This document shows positions 22,076 through 31,716 of a stretch of DNA of 31,811 nt, one piece after another. The notes under the pieces were generated by a model. That model saw only the letters and a program-made list of their open reading frames with translations. It ran no database searches and was not told the DNA's origin. Position numbers and translations under genes: made by a program. This DNA is from CAZHZT01 sp964537285. Lineage in GTDB: Bacteria; Bacteroidota; Bacteroidia; Chitinophagales; Saprospiraceae. Every line of letters begins with the position of its first letter. Within the stretch, counting starts at the first letter, position 1. The stretch covers positions 1 to 31,811 of the forward strand of contig CAZHZT010000065.1 of assembly GCA_964537285.1 (NCBI GenBank). Reading direction: 5' to 3'.

Positions 22076-24545
22076 ATAGGCCGAAGCCGACCAGTATCCC
22101 AAAATCTTCGTATTCTCCATTGAGAAAAGAAGTGACAAAGTCTACTCTTAATAAACGAAAAAAACCAATGCCAATATTATCTACTCCGATAGATGCTTCG
22201 TAATAATCAGCCTGGTCGGGCAAATGCAGCCAGGCACCTTTGGCCACCAGACGCCACTGAAACTTGCGGATTATAGGCACTTTGTCGAGCAAAAACCCAT
22301 TGAAATGGTGCTGAAAATGCACTTGAGTAAATTGATCATTCGTACTGAGCTGGTAATATGGCAACAGACCGTAGCTCTTGAGGAAGCGCTCTGGATCAGT
22401 AAAAGCCGTTTGATTGCCCAGTTGATGGAAAAAATCCATAAACTCTACGCGATTGTCATTGAGGAAAGCGCCTGCCTGAGCAAATACTTCCATTTTACCG
22501 ACCAGCCGGAAGCTGAAGTCGTGCTCTATGCCGAGACTGAGCTTGTCATAATTCAAATCCGTTCCAAAAGCATCGATGGCCTTGGTATAATTGACCCGGA
22601 AAGTAGGAAAATCAGAACCGGTAACAATGCGTTCTTCAGGGAAACTCAGGAACTCCTGCCCGGGCCGGATACGCAGATTTAAGTTGAAGATCAGGGCATC
22701 ATGGCGTTCAAAGAAATCACTGCCATCGCCAATGCCAAGAGGCGTATTGGGTTCATAGTCTTTACCGCGATCGCGAATACTGATGTTGCTGTTATTATCC
22801 AGAGCAACCCTTTCCGAATAGGTCACTTCCAAGGCTGCGAATAGTCCATTGATCCATTCTCTGCCAAAAGAAGCGCTGCCGAAACGGTTTTCATAGAGCT
22901 TTTGGAAGTTTTCTTTCCGCCATAAGCTATAAAAAGTGTTTAAAGAACTCGAAATGGGTTGTTCGGCATTAAACTGGACAACCTCTTTACCGGCGCTCAA
23001 TCGCAAGGTGTTGTTGTAAATGCCGTCAAACTTCCGGATAAAAGTAAAAGAACCACGTAGTCGCTCATCCGAAAAGCCGTAGGTAACGCGCGGCTGATAT
23101 TTGAAATAGCGCGTCTCCGCTTTGTTTTGGTACTTACCAACTTCTACTCCAACACTGCCGAGCCAGCCTTGCACGGAATTGAATTGTATACTTTCCAGGG
23201 GCGATGAAAAATCCACGTAATACTGCTTCCGGCTTTTCTGGTAGCGGTAGCCCGACAATATATCGCCCACCTGAAAGCGATTGTTGGCGCGATCTACGGA
23301 GTCCCGGTATTCCGGGGAATTGCGTACCTCCTGAATACTGTCTTTCACCACATAATCTTTTTGCTCTTCCTCGGTAAGTGGTATTGGCCGGTTTTCAATC
23401 CAGTACTCCTCTTTGGTATCTTTGGCTTCAGCGCTTACTTTAAAAATTTCTCCTTTAAATAGATCTTCAGGAAAATCGGGATTGAGATCATAATCAGAGA
23501 AGACGCCAATGAAATAGCCTCCAAAGCGAAAGCCTAATATTTCGAGATCAAAATCAAGGGTTTGGGAAAATTGCACCCATTTGTCAGGTGCTTCTACGGG
23601 CACATGTATCTGGCGTATCAGTAATGTATCCAAAATAGGTTGTTGAATGGCTTTTCCGGTAATGTATAGATCCACCCCCTGAATATTCCAAAGGTCTTCT
23701 ACAATATTGATGTAGCCAAAGAAAACCGGGTCTTCTTCCCGCTTCCTGATCACCTGGATCTTATTGACGAGCCGTCCTCCTTCATCTAAAAAAGTACCGA
23801 CCAATTTGTACTTATAGTAGGAAAAAGCGGCCGGTGCTATAGGCGAGATCAGTTCGCGACCAATATCAATGGTATTTTCATAAAAATTAAAATCCATAAG
23901 GGAGGCCCGGTTAAAACTGAAGCCGTTGTCATTACCGCTTACCTTGGATGAAAGCATGACTTCCTTCTTCTTGTCCGGTGCCAGGAAATAAACAATCGAC
24001 TCCGACTCTGAAAGATATACGATGCCTTGTCCTGTAGAATCCAGCATGCCATCCATATCGCCCACTTCCTGCCCCAGGATCTTTTCAGGGGCATCCGTTA
24101 TTTTTTGCAGGCCTTTCACATAAGCGTTAAACTTGTACTTTGTGAGCAAGTCCTTGTAGTATTTCCGCTTTTTTATGGCTTTCCGGATGATTGGGTAGGC
24201 CGGGTCTTCCGAATCTGCCAAGACTTCTACTTCCTTGAGGGTGTAGGAATCGGGATCCAGGCTAACATCCAGCGTCTTGCTGCTTTTGCCTACGGAAACA
24301 TTAACCAGCTTGCTTTTGTACCCTAAATACTGGTATACCAGATCGTAGGTTCCGGGATCGAGGGAAAGGGTGTACTGACCTTCAGCATTGGAGGTAGTTC
24401 CTTTGGAGGTTCCTTGTACGTGAACTGAAGCAAAAGGCAAATGCAGTTTATTTTCGTCGGTGATCGTACCTTTTACCTGAGCACTAAGGCCCAAGGACGA
24501 AAAGATCATTAGAACAAATAAAAGAAAAATAAACCTTTTTTTCAT
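22074..24545 (-). CDS. DUF5686-type outer membrane protein with carboxypeptidase regulatory-like domain
   Basis: An 823-residue envelope protein. Residues 1-22 are a signal peptide (MKKRFIFLLFVLMIFSSLGL ending S-A-Q). Residues 23-110 form a carboxypeptidase regulatory-like beta domain (GTITDENKLHLPFASVHVQG, then AEGQYTLSLDPGTYDLVY). The rest is a beta-strand-rich part with repeated aromatic strands, as in the DUF5686 family of Bacteroidota outer membrane proteins. The substrate or role of the family is unclear to me; export or surface attachment is only a possibility. It is a single gene between two palindromic spacers and appears intact. Confidence 0.85.
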   Translation of the reverse strand: MKKRFIFLLFVLMIFSSLGLSAQVKGTITDENKLHLPFASVHVQGTSKGTTSNAEGQYTLSLDPGTYDLVYQYLGYKSKLVNVSVGKSSKTLDVSLDPDSYTLKEVEVLADSEDPAYPIIRKAIKKRKYYKDLLTKYKFNAYVKGLQKITDAPEKILGQEVGDMDGMLDSTGQGIVYLSESESIVYFLAPDKKKEVMLSSKVSGNDNGFSFNRASLMDFNFYENTIDIGRELISPIAPAAFSYYKYKLVGTFLDEGGRLVNKIQVIRKREEDPVFFGYINIVEDLWNIQGVDLYITGKAIQQPILDTLLIRQIHVPVEAPDKWVQFSQTLDFDLEILGFRFGGYFIGVFSDYDLNPDFPEDLFKGEIFKVSAEAKDTKEEYWIENRPIPLTEEEQKDYVVKDSIQEVRNSPEYRDSVDRANNRFQVGDILSGYRYQKSRKQYYVDFSSPLESIQFNSVQGWLGSVGVEVGKYQNKAETRYFKYQPRVTYGFSDERLRGSFTFIRKFDGIYNNTLRLSAGKEVVQFNAEQPISSSLNTFYSLWRKENFQKLYENRFGSASFGREWINGLFAALEVTYSERVALDNNSNISIRDRGKDYEPNTPLGIGDGSDFFERHDALIFNLNLRIRPGQEFLSFPEERIVTGSDFPTFRVNYTKAIDAFGTDLNYDKLSLGIEHDFSFRLVGKMEVFAQAGAFLNDNRVEFMDFFHQLGNQTAFTDPERFLKSYGLLPYYQLSTNDQFTQVHFQHHFNGFLLDKVPIIRKFQWRLVAKGAWLHLPDQADYYEASIGVDNIGIGFFRLLRVDFVTSFLNGEYEDFGILVGFGL

Positions 24546-24549
24546 AATT

Positions 24550-24851
24550 GATCACAGATTACGCGGATTACGCGGATGAATTGAGACTACGTCTCAAGGG
24601 ATGCTTGCTTGGAAAATAAACGCGCCTGCGGCGCGTTTATTTTCTTCCATGAGGGGTGCGAAAGTATCGCCGCGAAGCGGCGTAGATATGGTTTAGAGTT
24701 TCCAAAATAATAATTGCTAACTACCTTTCAAAGATATTAAAAAATACACCAAATAAATATTAAGCCAATAATGAACCAAAGGTCCATTGTTGTATTAACA
24801 TCACCCTGGGGCGCAGCCCCAAATCATCCGCGTAATCAGCGTAATCAGTGA
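24550..24851. repeat. Element with terminal inverted repeats between DUF5686 and M49 genes
   Basis: The ends are inverted repeats of about 28 bp (GATCACAGATTACGCGGATT at 24550; complement ending GCGTAATCAGTGATTC at 24851). Inside are hairpins: GAGACTACGTCTC at 24583, GAAAATAAACGCGCC-TGC-GGCGCGTTTATTTTC at 24612-24644, GCCGCGAAGCGGC at 24671 and TGGGGCGCAGCCCCA at 24808. The right end supplies the last codons and stop of the M49 gene. The 24612 hairpin with its T-run may terminate that transcript. No transposase. Confidence 0.7.
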
Positions 24852-26896
24852 TTCTTTGCGGGCAGGAAGCTGTATTGCTCTGCATACTCCAGCATCTGCT
24901 TTGTAAAATCATCAGGGTATTCAACTTTAACATCTGTGATGGATCCATCTTCCCCTTTTACAGCTACTAAGCGAGGATTGATAAAACCACCATAAGGCGG
25001 GATATTCAATTCTTCGGAGCGGCGAAGCACTTCTTCATGGATGGCTTGATCCACTTTTACGCCGTAGTTCTCGATAAGGGCTTTGCCAGCCTCGTAATCA
25101 CCCTGAGATTTGATGCGTTGCACTTCGCGCAGCAATTGACCAAAAATATCGCGAAGTTTTTCGTAATCATTGATATTAAAAAACGTTTTGCCATCGCGGG
25201 TAACTTTAGAAATCACGTTCTCTTCCTGAGCTTTTTCAAAAGCCCATGAAGCAACCATTTGGCGGTTACGCATGTGTGCCTGCTCAACGCTCTTTCCGGG
25301 TTCGATGCGACGAAGCTGAAGCATCAAACCATTCTTGATGTAGCGATCATAAGACGATTTTCCAACATCCAGGGATTCCATCAGGCCCAGTTCAACCAAT
25401 TTAGGATCCATGATGTAGTAAAGACCAACAAGGTCTGCACGAGCTTCTTCCAATGGAGAAGCGTAGTTTTTGAGCATTTCTGCAGGCATGCCTACGCCAT
25501 CTTCTAATTTACCGGAAGCATGGCCGATTACTTCATGGAGGGCAGTATGAATTTTAGCAGATAGCTTGCCGTGTTTTTTAGCCAGCTCCATTTCTTCTTC
25601 ATCATGCGAGAACTCCTGAAGCAAGCCCGGGCCATCGGCATTGTTATAAGCTTCGATGATATTCCCTAAGCTTACGGATTTGGAGCCGTGGCGTGCACGG
25701 ATGATGTTATTGTTCGGCAAATTCACCCCGATAGGCGTAGAAGGAGAAGCATCTCCCGCTTCACCGGCAACGGTAACAACTTTGTAGGAAATACCGGTAA
25801 CTTCCTCTTTGCGATGTGCATCCATTATTGGTGAATTATCTTCAAACCATTGCGCATTAGCAGCCACTTTTTCCATACGAGCGGAGGCATCGAAGTCTTT
25901 GATTTGGACGATCGTTTCGTAAGAGCCTGTATAACCAAGCGGATCATTATACACTTCAATAAAACCGTTGATGTAATCAATATCGCCCTCTGTAGCGTTC
26001 ACCCAGGCCACATTGTAGTTCATCCAGTCCTGAGGATCACCCGTTCGATAATATTTAACCAATAGTTCAAGCGCTTTCTTTTGCATATCATTTTCAGCTA
26101 CTGTAGCAGCTTTTTCCAGCCATTTTACTATTTCCTTTATCGCTTCGCCATAAAGACCTTCCGCAGAGTAAACCGCTTCGCGTAGCTGACCATTTTCACC
26201 ACGGACCAATTTAGAATTCAAACCCAATTCATAGTTTTTACCAGCAGTTTTCTCTTTTAAGTCTGCAAAATAAGCAGTAGCTTCGGCCTCGGTTACATCA
26301 GGACCGTAGAAGTTAACAGCAGACCCCATCACAAGATCCTCACTCGATTGGTTTACTTTTTTAGGATCGATGGAAGGATCGAACATTACGGTAATGATTT
26401 CATCAGAAAGCGAAGCTCCTGCATCTTTCAGCAATCCACGGAAATAGTCTTCCGAAAATTCAGGTTTAAATTTATCATTGCTATAATGATGGTGAATGCC
26501 ACTTGAGAACCAAACGTTTTTGGTGTACACCAGGAAGTTATCCCAATCTGCGCCAGAACGCTCGCCCTTGTAATCCTTTACAATTTTATCCAGAGCATGA
26601 CGTACAGAGAGATTATGCCGGTAATTTTGATCGTAGATGATGTCGCGACCGCTTAAGCCTGCATTGACGAGGTAATAAACCAGTTTTTTCTGATCGAGGC
26701 TCAATTTGTCAAAGCCAGGGATTTGATAGCGGATAATTTTCTTATCCGAAAAGTTTTCCGGATTCCAGACGAACTCGGTTTTACCCGCCGCTTTTGCCGT
26801 TTCCGGAGATGAAGCATTTGATTTTGTTGTGCTTTCAGGTGCGCATCCTACAAAGGGAAGCAGTGCTGCCAGGATCAGCCAAACAATATTTTTCAT
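24845..26896 (-). CDS. Dipeptidyl-peptidase III-like zinc peptidase (M49), lipoprotein-like
   Basis: Start taken at the ATG at 26896 because it gives a lipoprotein signal (MKNIVWLILAALLPFVGC, lipobox V-G-C); an upstream ATG adds 17 residues without that shape. Product 683 residues. The zinc site is the M49 hexapeptide HEVIGH at 454-459 followed by ASGK, with the third ligand in EEARAD near residue 484. M49 enzymes remove dipeptides from the N-terminus of oligopeptides. Here the enzyme would be anchored in the envelope, facing the periplasm, or on the surface. The last residues (K-N-H) are encoded by the palindromic repeat that invades its 3' end. Confidence 0.9.
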   Translation of the reverse strand: MKNIVWLILAALLPFVGCAPESTTKSNASSPETAKAAGKTEFVWNPENFSDKKIIRYQIPGFDKLSLDQKKLVYYLVNAGLSGRDIIYDQNYRHNLSVRHALDKIVKDYKGERSGADWDNFLVYTKNVWFSSGIHHHYSNDKFKPEFSEDYFRGLLKDAGASLSDEIITVMFDPSIDPKKVNQSSEDLVMGSAVNFYGPDVTEAEATAYFADLKEKTAGKNYELGLNSKLVRGENGQLREAVYSAEGLYGEAIKEIVKWLEKAATVAENDMQKKALELLVKYYRTGDPQDWMNYNVAWVNATEGDIDYINGFIEVYNDPLGYTGSYETIVQIKDFDASARMEKVAANAQWFEDNSPIMDAHRKEEVTGISYKVVTVAGEAGDASPSTPIGVNLPNNNIIRARHGSKSVSLGNIIEAYNNADGPGLLQEFSHDEEEMELAKKHGKLSAKIHTALHEVIGHASGKLEDGVGMPAEMLKNYASPLEEARADLVGLYYIMDPKLVELGLMESLDVGKSSYDRYIKNGLMLQLRRIEPGKSVEQAHMRNRQMVASWAFEKAQEENVISKVTRDGKTFFNINDYEKLRDIFGQLLREVQRIKSQGDYEAGKALIENYGVKVDQAIHEEVLRRSEELNIPPYGGFINPRLVAVKGEDGSITDVKVEYPDDFTKQMLEYAEQYSFLPAKNH

Positions 26897-26984
26897 TCCA
26901 AAAAAATTTAAGGTGCTAAATAAAGCAGAAGGTAAAAATATAGTCAAATATTTTAAAATTAATTATCCTTAAAAATAGAACTTT

Positions 26985-28277
26985 TTAACTTTGAAGCCAA
27001 TCTCCCATAAGTTCCAATGCTTCTTTTATGTTCGGGAAAGCACTCAGAAGAAACTTATTATCCAGCGATTTATCGGCATATTCCTCCCGGGCGACTCTCA
27101 TCGCTTCCGCTCCGTTAAAATCCACATAAGAAAGCCGCGCCGTCAATTCATCAGAAGGGCGGCCAAAGTCATAACTCGGTAAAAGCGCCACCCCGGTTTC
27201 TTGCAGCAGTTTGTCACAAAGCTGGGCACTGGTATGAATGCCTTTGCTTCTCAGACGATCTTTGTAATTATTAAAATTTGGGAAAAGGTAGAACCCACCT
27301 TCCGGCTTAGGGGCAAAAACATTGAAATCTTGCAATTTAGAGTGGCAAGCCTTCCCCAGGATCCGCAGTATGCGCTGCGCATCGCGCAGGTAGGCGTCGA
27401 TTTCCGGGTTTTCTTCAAAAGCTTTAATAGCCGCATACTGAATAGGCGCACTTGTTGCTGTAAATGTTTCACTGGCCACTACCGACATGGCATCTTTCAG
27501 CCAACTTAAGGATTCAGGGAAAGTAAACATCCCCAAGCGCCAGCCGCCTGCTCCACACCATTTAGACAAACCAGAGCTGATAACGGTTCCTTCCGGATAA
27601 AAGCGAGCCACTGAAATATGCTGCCCCTTATGGTGAAGCTCCCCATAAATTTCATCTGAAAGCAAGATAGCCTTATATTTTCGGGCAACTTCTGCGATTT
27701 TCTTTAATTTCTCAATCGTGTAAGTTACCCCGGTAGGATTGGCAGGATAGTTCAGGATTACAATTCGCGGCCTTTCAGGATCTATAGCACATATTGATTC
27801 CAGCTCTTCCGGCGTTAGCCTCCAATCATTCTCAGAATGTGTTTTCACCCAATTTACTCTTCTGCCGACAATAAGTGCCTGAGGTGAATACGAAACCCAG
27901 CTCGGAGTAGGAATAACCAGATCCCCATAGTATACCAACTGCAAAAGGAAAAGCAACTCCTTTGAACCAGGGCCGATCAAGATGTTCTCCGGAGAAAAAT
28001 CCAGGTTGTGCTTGCGTTTCCAGGAGATTGAAATCGCTTCTCTTAAAGCGGGGAGCCCGCTTACAGGAAGGTAATCTTTTTGATGAGCATTTTCTCGGAG
28101 GCCCTGAACAACGGGTTCTGGTACAGGGAAAGGAGACTGTCCAAAACCAAGGCTGTATACTTTTTTCCCCTGGCCTTTAAGTTCTTGGGACTTTTCATTA
28201 ATCGCCAGGGTTGCCGATTTTGATAGTCCCCGAATATTCAAATTTAAGTCTACACGTATATTACTTTTCTTAGGCAT
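26985..28277 (-). CDS. PLP-dependent aminotransferase, class I/II
   Basis: A 430-residue fold-type I aminotransferase. Motifs: FGQSPFPVPEPV (45-56), GPGSKELLF (102-110), NYPANPTG (176-183) for PLP and substrate binding, SDEIYGE (207-213) with the pyridine-nitrogen Asp208 and Tyr211, and SSGLSKW with the PLP-binding Lys239, followed by GAGGWRLG. The arginine expected to bind the substrate carboxylate is probably in TARLSYVDF near the C-terminus. Substrate cannot be inferred with confidence. It follows the KamA-family gene on the same strand but is separated from it by a strong terminator. Confidence 0.9.
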   Translation of the reverse strand: MPKKSNIRVDLNLNIRGLSKSATLAINEKSQELKGQGKKVYSLGFGQSPFPVPEPVVQGLRENAHQKDYLPVSGLPALREAISISWKRKHNLDFSPENILIGPGSKELLFLLQLVYYGDLVIPTPSWVSYSPQALIVGRRVNWVKTHSENDWRLTPEELESICAIDPERPRIVILNYPANPTGVTYTIEKLKKIAEVARKYKAILLSDEIYGELHHKGQHISVARFYPEGTVISSGLSKWCGAGGWRLGMFTFPESLSWLKDAMSVVASETFTATSAPIQYAAIKAFEENPEIDAYLRDAQRILRILGKACHSKLQDFNVFAPKPEGGFYLFPNFNNYKDRLRSKGIHTSAQLCDKLLQETGVALLPSYDFGRPSDELTARLSYVDFNGAEAMRVAREEYADKSLDNKFLLSAFPNIKEALELMGDWLQS

Positions 28278-28347
28278 CGAATTAAGATATTATTTTTGAA
28301 GAGGTTGTTATCTTAAAAAAGCCTCACAATATACAATTCTATGCTAT

Positions 28348-28415
28348 ACTAGCAATGAATCGAAATAAAAAAAGGGGAGGCAGCCTCCCCTTTTTTATTT
28401 CGATTCATTGCTAGT
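28348..28415. terminator. Strong, nearly perfect hairpin terminator after the KamA-family gene
   Basis: Arms ACTAGCAATGAATCGAAATA...GGGGAGG and their complement, with a 2-3 nt loop and one bulged A/T, making a stem of about 32 bp; both sides carry A/T runs (7 A, 6 T), so it can work in both directions. It overlaps the TAG stop of the upstream minus-strand gene at 28411-28413. Confidence 0.9.
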
Positions 28416-29763
28416 TCAAGGTCAAAGTAGGCGTTATTTCTATTTGCTCCACTTTATTTTTACGATTTATCGGATACTCGTCTTCGAAGAAGAACCTGGA
28501 TTCTCCGAGTGCAGGATGCAGATCCGTTAACCAAACTGCCTCCGGATCATATTTGGCGAAGAACGGACGTGCCACCCAATCTGGATTACGCCCCTGAATA
28601 AACTGAAGGACAAATACTTTTTGACCCAGAATTTCAGAAACTCCGATCACATGCACTTTTCCCGGGCCAGAAGACATACTCGGCCCTCTGACCGTACGCG
28701 CAATACCGCTCACTTGCTGATAGGCATCTCTGAAAATATTCCATGCATTTTCCAGGGTCACCGCAAAGTAATGCTGTGCTCCTGTATCTCTGGCAATGAA
28801 GAAATAGTAAGGCACACAGCCCAGCTCTACTTGTTTCTGCCACATATCCCCCCACACTTGTGCATCATCATTGATATTGCGCATTACCGGAGATTGTGTG
28901 CGGATAACAGATCCCGTATTCAAAATACGGTCAATAGCCAGCTCTACTTCATCCGTTAACAATTCCGCGGTATGATTGAAGTGCGCCATAAAAGCAATGT
29001 GAATACCCGCTTTCTTGGCCGATTCGAATACTCTCAACAGGTCATCCGCATCTTTATCTTTGGTAAATCGCTGAGGCCAGTAAGCCAAAGCTTTACTACC
29101 GAAGCGGATGGTTTTAAGGTTCGGTAATTTAGCTTCAATTAAAGCATCTACATAAGACTTAATGATCTTGGTTTTCATGATCAGTGGATCGCCGCCTGTA
29201 AACAAGACATCTGTAATGTTAGGATGCACGCGCAAGTATTCAATCAGCAATTCTACATCGCGCATCGCAAACTTCAATTCGTTCATACCGACGAACTGAG
29301 GCCAGCGGAAGCAGAAAGTACAATAGGCATGGCAGGTTTGTCCCTGACTTGGGAAGAAAAGCGTAGTTTCTCTGTATTTGTGTTGTACTCCGGTGAGTTT
29401 GATATCTCCGAGTATGGGTAAGTTCTTTTCGAGCTGACCAGCCGGGTGCGGGTTAAGCTCCATCCTTATTGTATTGGCCAGTTTTTTTATTTCGGCTTTA
29501 CTGGCACCGGATTTAATCAGGTCGGCCATATCGCTAAAATGCTGCGGTTCCAGCATTTCCCGGTTTGGGAAAGTAAGTACGTAGATCGGATCATTTTTAA
29601 AATTTTTCCAGTTGATGAGTTGATCTACTACGTAATTATTGGCTTTGAAGGGAAGAATATTCCCTACAACTTCAATATCGAACATTTCATCTTCGGTAAG
29701 ATGTTCCTGGACTTGGGGAATAAGTCTGAAGTTGCGAAGGGTGTAAGATAAGTACTTCTCCAT
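28411..29763 (-). CDS. KamA-family radical SAM protein (lysine 2,3-aminomutase-like)
   Basis: Start taken at the ATG at 29763 (MEKYLSYTLRNFRLIPQVQE), which is preceded by a purine-rich region; an ATG 51 nt upstream adds an unlikely tail. Product 450 residues. The radical SAM cluster motif C-x3-C-x2-C is CHAYCTFC with Cys144, 148 and 151, followed by FRWPQF. The GGDP SAM-binding motif occurs in DVLFTGGDPL. These are the marks of the KamA family, which uses SAM and PLP to move amino groups. Substrate (lysine, glutamate or other) is not proven. Not linked to CRISPR. Confidence 0.9.
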   Translation of the reverse strand: MEKYLSYTLRNFRLIPQVQEHLTEDEMFDIEVVGNILPFKANNYVVDQLINWKNFKNDPIYVLTFPNREMLEPQHFSDMADLIKSGASKAEIKKLANTIRMELNPHPAGQLEKNLPILGDIKLTGVQHKYRETTLFFPSQGQTCHAYCTFCFRWPQFVGMNELKFAMRDVELLIEYLRVHPNITDVLFTGGDPLIMKTKIIKSYVDALIEAKLPNLKTIRFGSKALAYWPQRFTKDKDADDLLRVFESAKKAGIHIAFMAHFNHTAELLTDEVELAIDRILNTGSVIRTQSPVMRNINDDAQVWGDMWQKQVELGCVPYYFFIARDTGAQHYFAVTLENAWNIFRDAYQQVSGIARTVRGPSMSSGPGKVHVIGVSEILGQKVFVLQFIQGRNPDWVARPFFAKYDPEAVWLTDLHPALGESRFFFEDEYPINRKNKVEQIEITPTLTLN

Positions 29764-30124
29764 GTAGTAAAGGTTTTGATGGATGAATAATAAATGGACA
29801 TCAAGAGTTGGCATACCGGGATCAGGTAAACCAAGAGCTGTTGTTACAGCCGTTTATTTTAAAGCATTCACGCCGGTACTCTAAGTGTCGAAGCGATTGA
29901 ACTTGAAAGATGTTTTGAATAGGAACTATTGTTGACCTAACCAGGAAGAATATCCTGGCAGATTTTCATTAACTCAAGGCAAATCGTTCAATCTCCATTC
30001 TGTATAACTAGAAAAAGGTATAAATAGTTTCCTTGTATAGGTTTTTTGCGCAGTGAAAGTAATAAAATTTCCAAAACTTTCAAAGGAAGTAAATTGATTT
30101 CTTGTGAAAGTATTTTCACTTTTT
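29764..30124. other. Intergenic region upstream of the KamA-family gene
   Basis: About 360 bp without a plausible gene. It holds a CCAGGA-AGAATA-TCCTGG inverted repeat near 29940 and AT-rich tracts with repeated CTTTCAAAGGAAG-like and GTGAAAGTA sequences around 30050-30110. Promoters for the leftward gene are expected, but none is clear. Confidence 0.45.
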
Positions 30125-30522
30125 GGTTCTAGATGATTTCATTTGGTAAATATTTTAAGAATAAAAGGCAGGCCTAATTTTTTCTGAGTAGTGCTAGCAT
30201 CAATGTCGTCAACTTAAGCTCTTTATAGCCCGGCACTTCAGTGCCGGGGGGAATAGTTCTCAGATTGGGCTTTAGCCCCTTCGTTATTAATGGGCTAAAG
30301 CCCCGATAAATATTAACATTACACCTGGCGCTAAAGCGCCAGGCAAAGAAAAAGCATAAGTTGACGACATTAGCGGAAGCCCACAATACTGGAGCAATAG
30401 CCTATGATGTGCTTCCGCTACGCGGAAGAAATTAGGAAGAATAACCTTTTCCCCATGAAGACCTGAGGCTACGATCAGGCAGGCCTAACGGCCTGCTTTT
30501 TATTCTTAAATCATCTAGAACC
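30125..30522 (+). repeat. Composite nested-hairpin repeat element, copy B
   Basis: A 398-bp element, inverted relative to copy A at 256-729. Outer inverted ends: GGTTCTAGATGATTTCATTT and TAAATCATCTAGAACC. Inner inverted pair: AATGTCGTCAACTTAAGC at about 30203 and AAGTTGACGACATT at about 30358. Hairpins in order: CCCGGCACTTCAGTGCCGGG, a GGGCTTTAGCCCC/GGGCTAAAGCCC pair, CCTGGCGCTAAAGCGCCAGG, CTTCCGCTACGCGGAAG and GCAGGCCTAACGGCCTGC. A fresh-looking, complete copy; no ORF that I accept. Confidence 0.88.
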
Positions 30523-30566
30523 ATAAGCACGATGAATAAAAACAATGACAAATGCCCATGTTTTTT

Positions 30567-30641
30567 ATGATAATTATCATTTACTTGAAATATGAAAAAA
30601 ATGATATTAGACTTGTTCAGCAGCTACTGAACAAGTCTAAT
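30567..30641 (+). promoter_or_regulatory. Palindrome and hairpin upstream of the universal stress protein gene
   Basis: ATGATAATTATCAT at 30567-30580 is a perfect 14-bp palindrome that resembles half-sites of Fur-type operators. At 30606-30641 lies a perfect 15-bp inverted repeat, ATTAGACTTGTTCAG with a 6-nt loop, in the leader of the gene that starts at 30683, with no T-run after it. Together they may be an operator and a 5'-UTR hairpin; this is inferred from symmetry and position. Confidence 0.45.
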
Positions 30642-30682
30642 GAATTGCAACTTGCATTTACTATACACTTAAAATAGAAGCC

Positions 30683-31621
30683 ATGAACGATACGAGCACC
30701 AAAGACAAAGTACAAGCAATCAATGGCTTAAATTACTCGAAAGTTTTGATTGCCCTTGAACTGGGAAGAACGGACAGTAAAATACTGGACTATCTCGACT
30801 GGCTGCGTCAGAAGATAAATATGAGATGTTTGTGCTTCATGCACGTTCTTCCTAAAGTTGACGTTCTGGAAGGTTTACTTGAGCGTGGAGTGGACCCACT
30901 GATATGGGATTTTCAGCTAGATGAAGAGATTGAAACCCAGCTTCGCAATGAAATCATGCAGCGATTTGGCAGAAAGATCGACTGCCCGGTAAAATTCGAC
31001 ATAGAAGAAGGCGACCCACTTACGCAGCTTATAGAAGCCGCCAGGAAAGAGAAAGCAGATTTAGTGATTATTGGCCAGAAAACCAGTGATGCGAAAAGTC
31101 ACGGAATTCTTGCAAAGCAACTGGCCAGAAAAACAATGGTAGATACTATTGTCATCCCCGAAAATACGCAGCCTAAGCTAGACAAGATCATAGTACCCAT
31201 TGACTTTTCTGCCAATTCAGCTAAAGCTCTGAAAAAAGCTCTTACCATTAAAGAAATACTGGCTCCTGACGCTACCCTTGAAGTCGTTTATATTTATGAA
31301 CTGCCTAATTTCAGCGTTTACAAAATTGGGCGTACCCCGGCACAATTTAAGGAGATCACTAAACAAAACTATCAAGATGCCTTTAAGTTGTATTTCAGAG
31401 AAAACAACATCCCTGAAGCAGCCGTCTCAAAATTCCATATCCTGGAAAGGGAGAAAGATTCGATAGCCAGTCAGATTCATCAGTTTATCGAGCAGGAAAA
31501 GGCCGACTTAGTTGTTATCGGAGCTAAAGGCCATTCCAAACTAGAACTGCTTTTCCTGGGTAGTGTTACGGAAAAACTACTTACATTGAACGAGCAAATC
31601 CCAACGTGGGTGGTGAGATAG
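30683..31621 (+). CDS. Universal stress protein with two UspA domains
   Basis: A 312-residue cytoplasmic protein made of two tandem UspA folds: about 18-158 (YSKVLIALELGRTDSKILDY to VIPEN) and about 165-312 (LDKIIVPIDFSANSAKALKK to WVVR). The second carries the ATP-binding G-x2-G-x9-G-S motif (GAKGHSKLELLFLGSV); in the first it is degenerate (GQKTSDAKSHG). Such proteins respond to stress or starvation, and the palindromes upstream may regulate it. Not related to CRISPR. Confidence 0.92.
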   Translation: MNDTSTKDKVQAINGLNYSKVLIALELGRTDSKILDYLDWLRQKINMRCLCFMHVLPKVDVLEGLLERGVDPLIWDFQLDEEIETQLRNEIMQRFGRKIDCPVKFDIEEGDPLTQLIEAARKEKADLVIIGQKTSDAKSHGILAKQLARKTMVDTIVIPENTQPKLDKIIVPIDFSANSAKALKKALTIKEILAPDATLEVVYIYELPNFSVYKIGRTPAQFKEITKQNYQDAFKLYFRENNIPEAAVSKFHILEREKDSIASQIHQFIEQEKADLVVIGAKGHSKLELLFLGSVTEKLLTLNEQIPTWVVR

Positions 31622-31716
31622 AGTTTAAATGGTTGGTTCTTTGACAAAGAGGCTGCCTCATAAGTAATTCGTGTGGCGCGAGCGGAGTATTTTCTATTGA
31701 GGGGAGTTTTTTTTGG

